DNA of 61,258 nucleotides from Candidatus Omnitrophota bacterium (GCA_017992785.1 JAGONY010000004.1:1-61258), one strand, 5' to 3'. Shown: positions 8,946 to 18,420, counted from the first letter of the stretch. Notes: generated by a model from the letters alone, not told the origin. A program made the numbers and translations.

Positions 8946-10201
8946 TTCAATTCCTTCGGTATATTCTCGCCCCTGACAAGGTCGTCGTAACGCTCCCGCT
9001 CCCTGACGACATAGAACTTGCCGTGTATCACCATGACCTCCGCGGAACGCGGCCGTGAGTTGTAATTGCTCGACATCGTGAATCCGTACGCGCCGGCGCC
9101 CATCACGGCTATAAGTTCGCCCGAACGGAACTCCGGCAGCTTCCTGTCCTTCGCCAGGACGTCGCCGCTCTCGCATATGGGGCCGACGACATCCGCGAGT
9201 ATCCTCCTGCGAACGGGCCTCCTTATGACCGGGACTATCTCATGGTACGCGTCGTAAAGCGAGGGTCTCATGAGGTCGTTCATCGCCGCATCCACGATTA
9301 TGAAATTCTTTGAGCGCGCCTTCTTGACATAGGTCACCTTCGCGACAAGTATGCCGCTGTTGCCGACGATGAACCTTCCAGGCTCCAGGATAAGCCGGAC
9401 ATCAAGCTTGCGTATCATCGGTATGACCGCCTTTGCGAAACGCTCGGCGCTCTGCGGGCGCTCATTCCTGTATATGATCCCGAGGCCGCCGCCGATATTG
9501 AGCCAATCGACTCTCGCGCCGGACTTCCTTATCCTCTTGATAAGGCCGCCAACCTTCGTAATCGCTTTCCTGAACGGGGCCGATTCTGTTATCTGCGAAC
9601 CTATATGGACATGTATGCCCCTCATCCGCACGTGCGTGTATGCCTTCGAGTTGACGAAGGTCTCCTCGACAGTCCTGAGATCGAGGCCGAACTTGTTATC
9701 CGCCTTCCCGGTAGTTATGAACTTGTGCGTATGCGGGTCGACGTCTGGGTTCGCCCTGAGCGCGCAATCGACGGTGCGCCCGAGCCTGCAGGCCACCTTA
9801 TTTATGAGCGCAAGCTCCGGGAGCGACTCGACGTTAAAGAATAATATACCCGCCTTTACGGCGTTCTCTATCTCGCGTTCGGTCTTTCCGACGCTCGCAT
9901 ATACTATCTTTTTAGGGTCGCATCCGACCCTCAACGCCTTGAAAAGCTCACCGCCCGATACGACATCGAGCCCCGAGCCGGCCTTTACGAGCGTCGTAAG
10001 CACCGCTAAACTCGAATTCGACTTCATCGAGAAACATATCAGGGGATTTATTTCCGAGAATGCCGCGCGCAGCTTCCTGTAATGGTCCAACAGCGTCTTG
10101 TGGCTGTAAAGGTAGAACGGCGTGCCTACTGCCGCGGCGATACCGCCGATGCCAACGTCCTCGCAGAACAGCTCATCTCCCTTATACTTGAATTCGTGCA
10201 T
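8942..10201 (-). CDS. lysA: Diaminopimelate decarboxylase LysA
   Basis: PLP-dependent decarboxylation of meso-diaminopimelate to lysine. 419 residues. The PLP lysine is K60 in FSMKSNSS, with the glycine-rich GGGLGI phosphate-binding loop, HIGSQI, EPGR and the C-terminal CESGDVLAKDR substrate segment. It starts at ATG 10201, sharing one base with the argH stop (TAATG). It is the first lysine gene after the arginine block, so arginine and lysine synthesis share one transcript. Confidence 0.97.
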   Translation of the reverse strand: MHEFKYKGDELFCEDVGIGGIAAAVGTPFYLYSHKTLLDHYRKLRAAFSEINPLICFSMKSNSSLAVLTTLVKAGSGLDVVSGGELFKALRVGCDPKKIVYASVGKTEREIENAVKAGILFFNVESLPELALINKVACRLGRTVDCALRANPDVDPHTHKFITTGKADNKFGLDLRTVEETFVNSKAYTHVRMRGIHVHIGSQITESAPFRKAITKVGGLIKRIRKSGARVDWLNIGGGLGIIYRNERPQSAERFAKAVIPMIRKLDVRLILEPGRFIVGNSGILVAKVTYVKKARSKNFIIVDAAMNDLMRPSLYDAYHEIVPVIRRPVRRRILADVVGPICESGDVLAKDRKLPEFRSGELIAVMGAGAYGFTMSSNYNSRPRSAEVMVIHGKFYVVRERERYDDLVRGENIPKELK

Positions 10202-11520
10202 TACCTGCCTTTCCTCCGGGACATTACCGATACGTGCGGATCCAGGAGTTTGAATACGTCCTTGTCGAACTTATCCGAATATCTCCTGAGTTCCGAGAGC
10301 GCCATTCCTGATATCCTCTGTTTCTTCTCCAGCGTGGAGGATACAAGCTTGCCCACCGCCGCATGCGCCTGCCTCGAGTCGAGTCCCTTGGACACGAGAT
10401 ACTCTGCCAGGTCCGTCGCATAGAGCGATTCGTCGAGCAGCGCCCTGCCGGTATTCTCCGTATTGACCTTGACGCCCTTGAGCATCCTCTCCATTATCGA
10501 CAAGACCTTTGATACCTTCTCGACGGAATCGAAGAGCGGCTGTTTGTCCCACTGCATATCCCTGTTATAGGAAAGCGGCAGGCCCTTCATCATCGTCATG
10601 ACCGACAGCAGGTTGCCGTATATCCTGCCGGTCATACCCCTCGCCAGTTCAAGGAAATCGGGGTTGACCTTCTGCGGCATTATGCTTGACCCCGTGCAGA
10701 ATTGCTGGTCGATCTCGATGAAGCCGAACTCCGGCGTCGCCCACATTATAAGGTCCGTCGAAAGCCTCGAGATGTGCATCGATATCGCCGACGCGGCCTC
10801 GAGCATCTCTATGACAAAATCCCTGTCTGATACCGCATCTATCGTATTCCCGCATATGTTCGCGAACCCAAGCTGCTTTGCCACGTACTTCCTGTCTATC
10901 TTCAGCGACGTGCCTGCGAGCGCGCATGCACCGAGAGGGAGGCTGTCCGCGACATGGTACGCGTAATGCAGCTTTGCCTTGTCCCTTTCGAGCATCTCTA
11001 TATACGCCCATGCGTGGTCGGCGAGCATTACCGGCTGCGCGTGCTGCGTATGCGTAAGGCCGGGTATAATCACGTCTTTATTCTTCCTCGCGAACGCCAA
11101 AAGCGAGTCCTGTACGCCGGCCACGAGGTTGAAAAGGTCCTGCGCCTTGTCCTTGCAGTACATCCTCGTGTCGAGCGCGACCTGGTCATTCCTCGATCTT
11201 GCGGTATGCAGCTTCAGCGCCGCCTTACCCGCTCTTTTTTCAAGCGCGTTCTGTATATTCGTATGTATATCTTCCGCGGTAAGATCATACTTGAACCTCC
11301 CCGACACAATATCCTTCATGATCGAGTTGAGGCCTTTTACGATGCTTGCCGCGTCCTTTTTCGGGATTATTCCGCACTTTCCGAGCATCATCGCGTGCGC
11401 CATGGAGCCGAGGACATCATATTTCGCGAGCCTGTGATCGAAGCAGATGCTTCCCGAGAACTCCTCGAATTCAGGGTCCTGCGATTTCTTGAACCTCCCG
11501 CCCCACAGTTTCTTTTTCAT
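10201..11520 (-). CDS. argH: Argininosuccinate lyase ArgH
   Basis: Splits argininosuccinate into arginine and fumarate, the last arginine step. 439 residues of the fumarase/aspartase superfamily. HTARSRNDQV, the conserved THTQHAQP (156-163) and the signature loop GSSIMPQKVNPD (277-288) with its catalytic serine are present. ATG 11520 overlaps the argG stop in ATGA, and the stop overlaps lysA by one base. Confidence 0.98.
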   Translation of the reverse strand: MKKKLWGGRFKKSQDPEFEEFSGSICFDHRLAKYDVLGSMAHAMMLGKCGIIPKKDAASIVKGLNSIMKDIVSGRFKYDLTAEDIHTNIQNALEKRAGKAALKLHTARSRNDQVALDTRMYCKDKAQDLFNLVAGVQDSLLAFARKNKDVIIPGLTHTQHAQPVMLADHAWAYIEMLERDKAKLHYAYHVADSLPLGACALAGTSLKIDRKYVAKQLGFANICGNTIDAVSDRDFVIEMLEAASAISMHISRLSTDLIMWATPEFGFIEIDQQFCTGSSIMPQKVNPDFLELARGMTGRIYGNLLSVMTMMKGLPLSYNRDMQWDKQPLFDSVEKVSKVLSIMERMLKGVKVNTENTGRALLDESLYATDLAEYLVSKGLDSRQAHAAVGKLVSSTLEKKQRISGMALSELRRYSDKFDKDVFKLLDPHVSVMSRRKGR

Positions 11521-12713
11521 TTTTTCGGCCCTTTATATGAACCTTTGTAAGGGAGCCCCCATATCTGGATGAACCCCTTCGCGAGCGACTGGTCGAACTT
11601 GTCGCCTTCCTCGTATGTAGCGAGTTCCTTCTTGTAAAGCGAGTTCGGGGACTTCCTGCCCACGACCACACAGTGGCCCTTATGGAGCTTCACCCTTACC
11701 GTCCCGCTCACATCCTTCTGCGTTTCGTCGATGAACTTATCGAGCGCCTCCTTTAGCGGCGTATACCAGAGGCCGTAATACGCCAGCTCGGAATATTTCT
11801 GCGATACCTGCTCCTTGAAATGCAGGGTCTCCCTGTCGAGGACCAGGCTTTCGAGCGCCTTGTGCGCGTTATGCAGCGTCCACGCTGCCGGCGCCTCGTA
11901 TATCTCCCTCGACTTGATCCCGACGAGCCTGTTCTCTATCATATCGCTCCTGCCGACCCCCGCATCGCCTGCTATCTTCGCGAGCTTAAGGATAAGCGGC
12001 ACGCCGCCCATCTTTTTGCCGTTCAGCTTGACGGGAACGCCTTTATTGAACTCGATCTCAACATAGACGGGCTCCGCCTTCGCCTTATTCACTGCCTTTG
12101 TAAGCTGATACGTATCTTCACCAGGCTCAAAATAAGGATCTTCCAGTTTCCCGCTCTCAATCGATATTCCCCATAGATTAAGATCAATCGAGTACGGCTT
12201 CTTCTTTGTTGTATCAATGGGAATATTATTCTTCTTCGCATAATCTATCTCTTCGGCCCTTGTCTTGAGCTCCCACTCCCTGACAGGCGCCAGTATCTTC
12301 AGCTTCGGGTCTATCGACCCGACGGTAACCTCGAACCTTACCTGGTCGTTGCCTTTGCCCGTGCAGCCGTGCGCGACATAACCGGCCTTCTCCCTGTGCG
12401 CGGTCTCGACCAGGCCCTTGGCTATTATCGGCCTCGAAAGCGCGGTCGCGAGCAGGTAGCCGCCCTCATAAACGGCGCCCGCCTTCAGCGACTTGAATAC
12501 GAAGTCCTTCACGAACTCGTCCTTCAGGTCTTCCACGACGACTTTCGTAGCGCCCGTAGCCAGCGCCCTTTTCTTATATGCGGCAAAATCGCCGAAGGCC
12601 TGGCCTACGTCGGCCATATAAGCGACCACGTCATAACCCTTTTTCGCGAACCACTTGATTATGACGGACGTATCAAGCCCGCCCGAATATGCCAATACTA
12701 CTTTCTTGTCCAT
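11517..12713 (-). CDS. argG: Argininosuccinate synthase ArgG
   Basis: ATP-dependent joining of citrulline and aspartate. 398 residues, typical type I length. The N-terminal PP-loop is AYSGGLDTS (8-16), followed by ADVGQ and the HGCTGKGNDQVRFE segment that binds citrulline and aspartate. It lies 7 bp after argF and overlaps argH by 4 bp, matching the order of the pathway. Confidence 0.98.
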   Translation of the reverse strand: MDKKVVLAYSGGLDTSVIIKWFAKKGYDVVAYMADVGQAFGDFAAYKKRALATGATKVVVEDLKDEFVKDFVFKSLKAGAVYEGGYLLATALSRPIIAKGLVETAHREKAGYVAHGCTGKGNDQVRFEVTVGSIDPKLKILAPVREWELKTRAEEIDYAKKNNIPIDTTKKKPYSIDLNLWGISIESGKLEDPYFEPGEDTYQLTKAVNKAKAEPVYVEIEFNKGVPVKLNGKKMGGVPLILKLAKIAGDAGVGRSDMIENRLVGIKSREIYEAPAAWTLHNAHKALESLVLDRETLHFKEQVSQKYSELAYYGLWYTPLKEALDKFIDETQKDVSGTVRVKLHKGHCVVVGRKSPNSLYKKELATYEEGDKFDQSLAKGFIQIWGLPYKGSYKGPKK

Positions 12714-12720
12714 TTTCCCC

Positions 12721-13641
12721 TCATTTTAAAAGTAAAAGCAGCAGGGCCTTTTCCACGTGGAGCCTGTTCTCCGCCTGGTCGAAGACCACCGAGTGGGGCC
12801 CTTCCATGCATTCCTCCGTTATCTCCTCGCCCCTGTGCGCCGGAAGGCAATGCATTATGATATGGCCCCTGTCCGCCTTCGAACAAAGTTTCGCGTTCAC
12901 CTGGAAACCTTTGAACGCCTTCATCCTCTTCGCCTTCTCTTTCTCCTGGCCCATGCTCGTCCATACATCCGTATATATAACGTCCGCGCCCGCAACCGCT
13001 TTCGACGGGTCGGACGTAAGTTCTATCCGGCTGCCGGACGCGGCTGCCGTTTTTGCGGCGGCCTCCGCCACTTTCTTATCGGGCCCGTAGCCCTTCGGCG
13101 CGGCCACTGCCATGTTGACTCCCATTTTCGCGCATATGTAAAGCAGCGAATTGCATACGTTATTCCCGTCGCCTATATAGGCCAGTTTCAGGCCTTTCAA
13201 CCTGCCCTTCTTCTCACTGACCGTGAATAGGTCCGTCAGCGCCTGGCACGGGTGCGAGAAATCCGACAGCCCGTTTATAACGGGTATACTCGAGTACCTG
13301 GCGAGCTCTAAGATATCGCCGTGCCTGAAGGTCCTCGCGACTATACCGTCGAGGTACCTCGAGAGCGTCCTCGCCACATCTTTTATCTCTTCCCTCTCCC
13401 CTAACCTGATCTCCCCGGGAGCGAGATATATTCCGGTCCCGCCCAGTTGCGCCATAGCCGCGACAAATGAGACCTTTGTCCTGAGCGACGGTTTCTGGAA
13501 TATGAGCCCCAGCGTCTTGCCCTTTAGCGGTTCGCCCGAGGAGGATTTGCCCCCGGCCTTTAATTTTGCCGTCAGGCCGAATATAACGCTGATATCTTCC
13601 CGCGAAAAGTCGTCTATCGTTATCAGGTCTTTAGCTTTCAA
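12721..13641 (-). CDS. argF: Ornithine carbamoyltransferase ArgF
   Basis: Forms citrulline from ornithine and carbamoyl phosphate. 306 residues. The carbamoyl-phosphate loop reads SLRT at 52-55 (KPSLRTKVSF) instead of the commonest STRT, a variant I believe occurs in other carbamoyltransferases. HPCQALTDL and the ornithine-side MHCLPAHRGEEI are intact. The start is TTG 13641, overlapping the argD 3' end by 11 bp. The argD neighbour and HCLP motif favour ornithine over acetylornithine as substrate. Confidence 0.95.
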   Translation of the reverse strand: MKAKDLITIDDFSREDISVIFGLTAKLKAGGKSSSGEPLKGKTLGLIFQKPSLRTKVSFVAAMAQLGGTGIYLAPGEIRLGEREEIKDVARTLSRYLDGIVARTFRHGDILELARYSSIPVINGLSDFSHPCQALTDLFTVSEKKGRLKGLKLAYIGDGNNVCNSLLYICAKMGVNMAVAAPKGYGPDKKVAEAAAKTAAASGSRIELTSDPSKAVAGADVIYTDVWTSMGQEKEKAKRMKAFKGFQVNAKLCSKADRGHIIMHCLPAHRGEEITEECMEGPHSVVFDQAENRLHVEKALLLLLLK

Positions 13642-14836
13642 CTTCTATCCCTTTCATCGCCTGTTCGATTATGCCTAACGCTTTGTCTATGTCCGAGTTC
13701 TTTACCGTAAGCGGCGGCATCACCCTCAATATCTTCGCCTGTGTGCAGTTTATCAGCAACCCCATCTCCGCGCATTTATCGACGATGTGCCTTCCCTCGA
13801 TCGTAAGCTCTACCGCCTGCATGAGTCCCTTGCCCCTTACGACATGGACGAACGGGAAATCCTTTTTCAGCAGCGAAAGCCTGTTATGCAGGTACCTTCC
13901 CCTCCTTACCGCCTTTTCGACAAGGTCGCCCTCTTCGATCGCCTCGAAAGTCGCCAGCGACGCGGCACAAGCAAGCGGGCCGCCGCCGAACGTCGACGCG
14001 TGCATGCCGGGCTGGAGTGTGTCCGCGATCTCCTTCCCCGCGACCATAGCGCCTATCGGGAACCCGCCTCCGAGCGTCTTTGCAAGCGTCATGATATCCG
14101 GCGTAACGCCGTAATGCTGGTAGCAGAACATCTTGCCGGTCCTTCCCATCCCTGTCTGGACCTCATCGAATATGAGCAATATCTTCTTTTCGTCGCATAC
14201 CTTCCTGAGCCCTTTTATGAACTCGTCGGAGCCGACGTTTATCCCGCCCTCGCCCTGTATCGGCTCGAGCATGATCGCCGCGGTCTTGTCCGTTATCTTC
14301 GATAAGACCGATTCGAGGTCGTTGAACTTGGCGTAAACGAACCCTCCGGGCAGCGGGCCGAAGCCCTCCTGGTATTTCGGCTGGGCCGTGGCGGTTATCG
14401 CCGCGAGCGTCCTGCCGTGGAACGACCCTTCCATCGTTATTATCTCGTATTTCCCGAACGGGTATCCCGCTCTCCTCGCTAATTTTATCGCGGCCTCGTT
14501 CGCCTCCGCGCCGCTGTTGCAGAAGAAGACCTTCCCTCCGGCGCCGCCGAACGAATGCTGGATTATCTTCGCCGCAAGCTTGCCCTGCAATTCGTTGTAA
14601 AAGTTATTCGAGACGTGGATCATCTTGCCGGCCTGCTCTTTTATCGCCCTGACGACCTTGGGATGACAATGGCCGATGCCGGAGACCGCCCAACCGGGGA
14701 AGAAATCAAGGAACTCCTTTCCCTCGATATCATACGCGTTCACGCCCTTGCCCCTGACGAGGACAACGGGCACTCTCGCGTAGGTGGGCATCACGCAATC
14801 ATAGTAGACCTTCATTATCTCTTCGGTTTGTGTCAT
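13631..14836 (-). CDS. argD: Acetylornithine aminotransferase ArgD
   Basis: PLP class III aminotransferase making N-acetylornithine from N-acetylglutamate semialdehyde. 401 residues. The PLP lysine is K253 in LAKTLGGGFPIGAM, with FCNSGAEANEAAIKLAR and the FDEVQTGMGRTG aspartate segment. ATG 14836 overlaps the argB stop in ATGA. The position between argB and argF matches the pathway and argues against a succinyl-ornithine or GABA transaminase. Confidence 0.96.
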   Translation of the reverse strand: MTQTEEIMKVYYDCVMPTYARVPVVLVRGKGVNAYDIEGKEFLDFFPGWAVSGIGHCHPKVVRAIKEQAGKMIHVSNNFYNELQGKLAAKIIQHSFGGAGGKVFFCNSGAEANEAAIKLARRAGYPFGKYEIITMEGSFHGRTLAAITATAQPKYQEGFGPLPGGFVYAKFNDLESVLSKITDKTAAIMLEPIQGEGGINVGSDEFIKGLRKVCDEKKILLIFDEVQTGMGRTGKMFCYQHYGVTPDIMTLAKTLGGGFPIGAMVAGKEIADTLQPGMHASTFGGGPLACAASLATFEAIEEGDLVEKAVRRGRYLHNRLSLLKKDFPFVHVVRGKGLMQAVELTIEGRHIVDKCAEMGLLINCTQAKILRVMPPLTVKNSDIDKALGIIEQAMKGIEVES

Positions 14837-15690
14837 CTTATTATCTCCGTTCCTATGCCTTTATCGGTAAATATCTCAAGCAATATCGCGTGGCTTAACC
14901 TTCCGTCTATTATATGCGTCTTATTGACGCCCTTCGCCAATGCGTGCATGACCGCCCTGACCTTCGGTATCATGCCCGACCTTATCACGCCTCTCTTTAT
15001 GAGGTCCTCGGCTTCCTTCCTCCTGAGCGTCGGTATCAGCGTATTCTCATCTTCCTCGTCCCTCAATATCCCTTTGGTATCCGTTATAAGCACGAGCTTT
15101 TCCGCCTTCATGGCCGCTGCAATATCGCATGCTGCCAGGTCGGCGTTTATGTTATATGCCTTCCCGTCTTTTCCTTTCGCAACCGGCGTTACAACGGGTA
15201 TCGATCCGCCGTCGAGCGCCCTGATGACCGGCTTTGCGTTTATCGATATTATCTTACCGACGAAACCTATATCCTTCCCGTTATGCAGGAGCCTCGACGC
15301 CTTGATTATCCCGTCCCTCTTCCCGCACAGCGCCTTTGCCTTGCCTCCGAGGGCGCAGATATGCCCGGCTATCTCCCTGTTGGTCCTGTCAAGCGTCTCA
15401 TCGACTATCTTCATCGTCTTCGAGTCGGTTACCCTGAGCCCGTCCACGAATTTCGGCGCGAGGCCTGCCTCCTTCATCCTCGCCGATATCTTCGGACCGC
15501 CGCCGTGCACGATCACGGGCCTTATGCCCACAAGGCTCATGAATATGATATCCTCGAATATGCCGGATATCACCTTCCTGTCTTCCATCATGCTGCCGCC
15601 GGCCTTGATGACGACCGTCTTGCCCCTGAATTTCCTTATATAAGGCAGGGCCTCTATGAGGACATCCGCCTTCCTAATTATATCTTGCAT
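14833..15690 (-). CDS. argB: Acetylglutamate kinase ArgB
   Basis: Phosphorylates N-acetylglutamate. 285 residues of the amino-acid kinase fold. The phosphate-binding start reads VVIKAGGSMM, followed by VHGGGPKIS, FVDGLRVTD and VTDTKGIL. The N-terminal helix MQDIIRKADVLIEALPYIRK resembles that of hexameric, arginine-inhibited forms, so feedback inhibition by arginine is likely (inference). It overlaps argJ by 17 bp and argD by 4 bp. Confidence 0.97.
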   Translation of the reverse strand: MQDIIRKADVLIEALPYIRKFRGKTVVIKAGGSMMEDRKVISGIFEDIIFMSLVGIRPVIVHGGGPKISARMKEAGLAPKFVDGLRVTDSKTMKIVDETLDRTNREIAGHICALGGKAKALCGKRDGIIKASRLLHNGKDIGFVGKIISINAKPVIRALDGGSIPVVTPVAKGKDGKAYNINADLAACDIAAAMKAEKLVLITDTKGILRDEEDENTLIPTLRRKEAEDLIKRGVIRSGMIPKVRAVMHALAKGVNKTHIIDGRLSHAILLEIFTDKGIGTEIIR

Positions 15691-16870
15691 TTATCTTTAT
15701 ATAACCTTCCGTAAGGTCGCATGTCCAGGCGGTAGCGGATGCCTTGCCCGACTTGAGGTCCACGGTTATCTTTATATCCCTGCACTTCATCGACTTTTTC
15801 GCCGCGGGCCTCAAATCAAACCTCGCCTTTCCGCCGCTTACTATCTTGACCCCGTTAAGGGATATATCCATCCTCGATCCGTCGAACCTGATTCCCGCAG
15901 CGCCCGCCGATGATGCTATCCTGCCGATATTGGGGTCCTCGCCGGCAATCGCCGTCTTTACAAGGCTCGAGTTCGCTATCTCCATGGCTATCTTCTTCGC
16001 GTCCTTGCAGCTCCTGAGCCCCTTCACGTTTATCTCGATGAACTTCGAGGCGCCTTCGCCGTCCTTAGCCACCTCTTTCGCGAGATACGCCATAACACTC
16101 TTTATCGCGCCTAGAAAGATCCCGTGGTCCCTGCTGCCGTATTTTATGCTCCGGTTCCCCGCGAGGCCGTTAGCAAGGACGAGGACGGTATCGTTCGTGC
16201 TCATGTCCCCGTCGACGGTCACCATATTGAACGATGACTCCACGGCGTCTTTCAGCGAGGCCCTGAGCGCCCTTACCTCTATCTCCGCGTCCGTCGTGAT
16301 GAAGCATAGCATCGTTGCCATGTTCGGGCATATCATGCCGGAACCCTTGGCGATCCCGCCTAGCCTGACCGTCTTCCCGCCTATCTTTAACGAGACCGCC
16401 GTCATCTTAGGGACAAGGTCGGTCGTCATTATGGCCTTCGCGGCCGACGAGCCGCCGTCCCTTGACAGCGCCTTTACGAGCGACGGCATCGCGCCCGTTA
16501 TCTTCTTTACCGGGAGCGGTTTTCCTATGATGCCTGTTGATGAGACCAGCACATCATCCTTAGCAATACATACCGACGAAGAGACGGCAGCGGCCATATC
16601 CCGCGCCCACTTCAGGCCCTGCTTCCCGTTAAGGCAATTCGCGTTCCCGCTGTTCGCGATGATAGCCTGCGCCCATCCGTCCTTCAGGTTCTTTTCCGTC
16701 AGGAGGACCGGCGCGGCTTTTACCGTATTCTTAGTCCATACGCCTGCAGCATGCGCGGGCACATTAGAAACGATCAATGCGAGATCGGGTTTCTTCTTCT
16801 TTATCCCGCAATTGATCCCCGAAGCGAGGAAACCTTTCGGTGCCGTCACGGATCCGCCGATGGCTTTCAT
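15674..16870 (-). CDS. argJ: Glutamate N-acetyltransferase ArgJ
   Basis: Transfers acetyl from acetylornithine to glutamate, recycling the acetyl group; it may also use acetyl-CoA. 398 residues. The autocleavage site is Ala185-Thr186 in PNMATMLCF, which yields alpha and beta chains with Thr186 as nucleophile; KGSGMI precedes it and MTTD sits at 148-151. Together with the short N-acetyltransferase gene at 31248-31697, acetylglutamate can be both recycled and made anew. ATG 16870 shares one base with the argC stop (TGATG). Confidence 0.97.
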   Translation of the reverse strand: MKAIGGSVTAPKGFLASGINCGIKKKKPDLALIVSNVPAHAAGVWTKNTVKAAPVLLTEKNLKDGWAQAIIANSGNANCLNGKQGLKWARDMAAAVSSSVCIAKDDVLVSSTGIIGKPLPVKKITGAMPSLVKALSRDGGSSAAKAIMTTDLVPKMTAVSLKIGGKTVRLGGIAKGSGMICPNMATMLCFITTDAEIEVRALRASLKDAVESSFNMVTVDGDMSTNDTVLVLANGLAGNRSIKYGSRDHGIFLGAIKSVMAYLAKEVAKDGEGASKFIEINVKGLRSCKDAKKIAMEIANSSLVKTAIAGEDPNIGRIASSAGAAGIRFDGSRMDISLNGVKIVSGGKARFDLRPAAKKSMKCRDIKITVDLKSGKASATAWTCDLTEGYIKINARYN

Positions 16871-17898
16871 CAGGCGAGCCCCAGCTTCTCGTCGAGTCCC
16901 ATAACGAGGTTCATGTTCTGCACCGCCTGCGAGGCGGCGCCCTTATAGAGGTTGTCTATGGCCGTTATAACTATGATCCTCTTCCCGGCCGCCTTTATGC
17001 CTATATCGCAGAAATTCGTCCCGAGAACGTTCTTCGTCTCCGGGAATACCCCTTCATCAAGCACCCTGACAAAAGGCGCTTCTTTGTAAAAATCCGCATA
17101 AGTTTTCAGCAACCCGGCGGTATCCGCTTCTTTCGCGGGAACCGTATATATCGTGGATAGTATCCCCTTGTTCATCGGCACGAGATGCGGCGTGAAAGTG
17201 ACCTCGATCTTCGACCCCGCTTCGTCCGAGAGCACCTGCTCTATCTCGGGCATATGCTGGTGCTGGTTTATCTTGTACGCCTTGAAGTTCTCGTTCGTCT
17301 CGGCGAAGAGCAGCCCCAGCGACGGCGTCCTTCCGGCGCCGGTCACGCCCGATTTGGCGTCTATTATTATCTGGGCCGGGTCTATCGCCTTCGCCGCAAG
17401 CAGCGGCGCGATGCCGAGTATGGCTCCCGTCGGGTAGCACCCGGGATTCGCTATGAACCCGCTCTTGGCTATCTTGTCTTTATACAGCTCCGGAAGCCCG
17501 TATACCGCTGTCTTCAGCAGTTCGGGGCTCGTATGCTTTGCCCCGTACCATTTCTCGTATACCGCCGTGTCCTTCAGCCTGTAATCAGCGCTGAGGTCTA
17601 TTACCTTCTTGCCCGCTTTAAGGAACTCGGGCGCGAAGGCCATAGAGACCTTGTGCGGAAGCGCGAGGAATACCAGGTCCGCGAGGCCGCATATCTTCTG
17701 CACATTAACGTTGTCGCAGACAAGTTCCAGCTGTCCCCTGAACACCGGGTATATATTCGATATCTTGTCCGGCCCGTCAACCTTGCCGCTTACCGATGTT
17801 ATCTCCGATTCCGGATGCCTTAACAGTATTTTTATAAGCTCACAGCCGGCATAACCCGTCGCGCCGACCACCGCTATCTTTATCTTGTTCTTCGCCAT
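16870..17898 (-). CDS. argC: N-acetyl-gamma-glutamyl-phosphate reductase ArgC
   Basis: NADPH-dependent reduction to N-acetylglutamate semialdehyde. 342 residues. The N-terminal GATGYAG (12-18) binds the cofactor; the catalytic cysteine is C154 in NPGCYPTGA and the conserved histidines lie in NQHQHMPEI. It is the first gene of the roughly 16-kb arginine-lysine-cofactor unit. Its promoter (17935-17964) lies inside the upstream terminator. AAAGGAG is about 13 bp before ATG 17898, with a closer GGGG run, so the exact ribosome site is uncertain. Confidence 0.98.
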   Translation of the reverse strand: MAKNKIKIAVVGATGYAGCELIKILLRHPESEITSVSGKVDGPDKISNIYPVFRGQLELVCDNVNVQKICGLADLVFLALPHKVSMAFAPEFLKAGKKVIDLSADYRLKDTAVYEKWYGAKHTSPELLKTAVYGLPELYKDKIAKSGFIANPGCYPTGAILGIAPLLAAKAIDPAQIIIDAKSGVTGAGRTPSLGLLFAETNENFKAYKINQHQHMPEIEQVLSDEAGSKIEVTFTPHLVPMNKGILSTIYTVPAKEADTAGLLKTYADFYKEAPFVRVLDEGVFPETKNVLGTNFCDIGIKAAGKRIIVITAIDNLYKGAASQAVQNMNLVMGLDEKLGLA

Positions 17899-17934
17899 CT
17901 CTTACCCCTGTCTCCTTTTTGTATTAGAGAATTC

Positions 17935-17964
17935 ATTATAAAATAAAAACGCCTATTCCGTCAA
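17935..17964 (-). promoter_or_regulatory. Sigma70-like promoter of the arginine/lysine unit, nested in a terminator
   Basis: On the minus strand TTGACG (17964-17959), an 18-bp spacer and a consensus TATAAT (17940-17935) lie 37 bp before argC. The -35 element takes the end of the terminator loop and the first two bases of its distal arm. The spacer is the rest of that arm plus the T-run. The expected transcript start is near 17928. Confidence 0.8.
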
Positions 17965-17994
17965 GCACGAAGTCCCGTCGGAATAGGCGTTTTT
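17945..17994 (-). terminator. Intrinsic terminator after rplM-rpsI
   Basis: Perfect 16-bp inverted repeat (17945-17960 and 17979-17994) with an 18-base loop. On the minus strand it is followed by GTTTTTATTTTAT, a good U-tract. It ends the ribosomal protein transcript 18 bp after the rpsI stop. Confidence 0.9.
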
Positions 17995-18011
17995 GCCTTA
18001 TGTGGATATCT

Positions 18012-18407
18012 TTAACGTTTAGTCCATTGGAACCGTTTGCGTGCTCCTTTTTGTCCGTATTTCTTTCGTTCCTTCATACGGGGATCACGGGTCAAAAGCC
18101 CGCGGCCGCGTAGTGCGGAACGGAAATTAGAGTCCGCCTTAAGCAAGGCACGGGCAATGCCTAAACGCACTGCGCCTGCCTGGCTCGACACCCCGCCGCC
18201 TGCGACGTTCACTATCACGTCGTATTTCGCTGCGGTCTGCGTGGCTTCGAGCGGCTCCCTGAGCACCATCCTGAGCGTCTCCCTCGGAAAATAATCATCC
18301 AAAGCCCTCTTGTTGACGAGTATCTGCCCCTTACCCGCCTTCAGGGTGACCCTGGCAGTCGATTCCTTCCTTCTTCCTGTACCCTGTAATTTTGCCTGCG
18401 CTTCCAT
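18012..18407 (-). CDS. rpsI: 30S ribosomal protein S9
   Basis: 131 residues. [12 protein letters not shown] opens the protein, [19 protein letters not shown] is the family core, and the C-terminal RKRFQWTKR tail reaches the ribosomal P site, with the invariant final Arg. It lies 13 bp after rplM, the usual bacterial pairing, and is followed by a strong terminator. Confidence 0.99.
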   Translation of the reverse strand: MEAQAKLQGTGRRKESTARVTLKAGKGQILVNKRALDDYFPRETLRMVLREPLEATQTAAKYDVIVNVAGGGVSSQAGAVRLGIARALLKADSNFRSALRGRGLLTRDPRMKERKKYGQKGARKRFQWTKR

Positions 18408-18420
18408 CTTTCTCCTGATA

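Noticed and set aside
8133-9176. Longer dapF frame with 77 extra N-terminal residues
   Set aside because: The extension lies inside lysA in another frame, is Arg/Gly-rich and unlike any DapF; ATG 8945 with ATGA overlap fits better.
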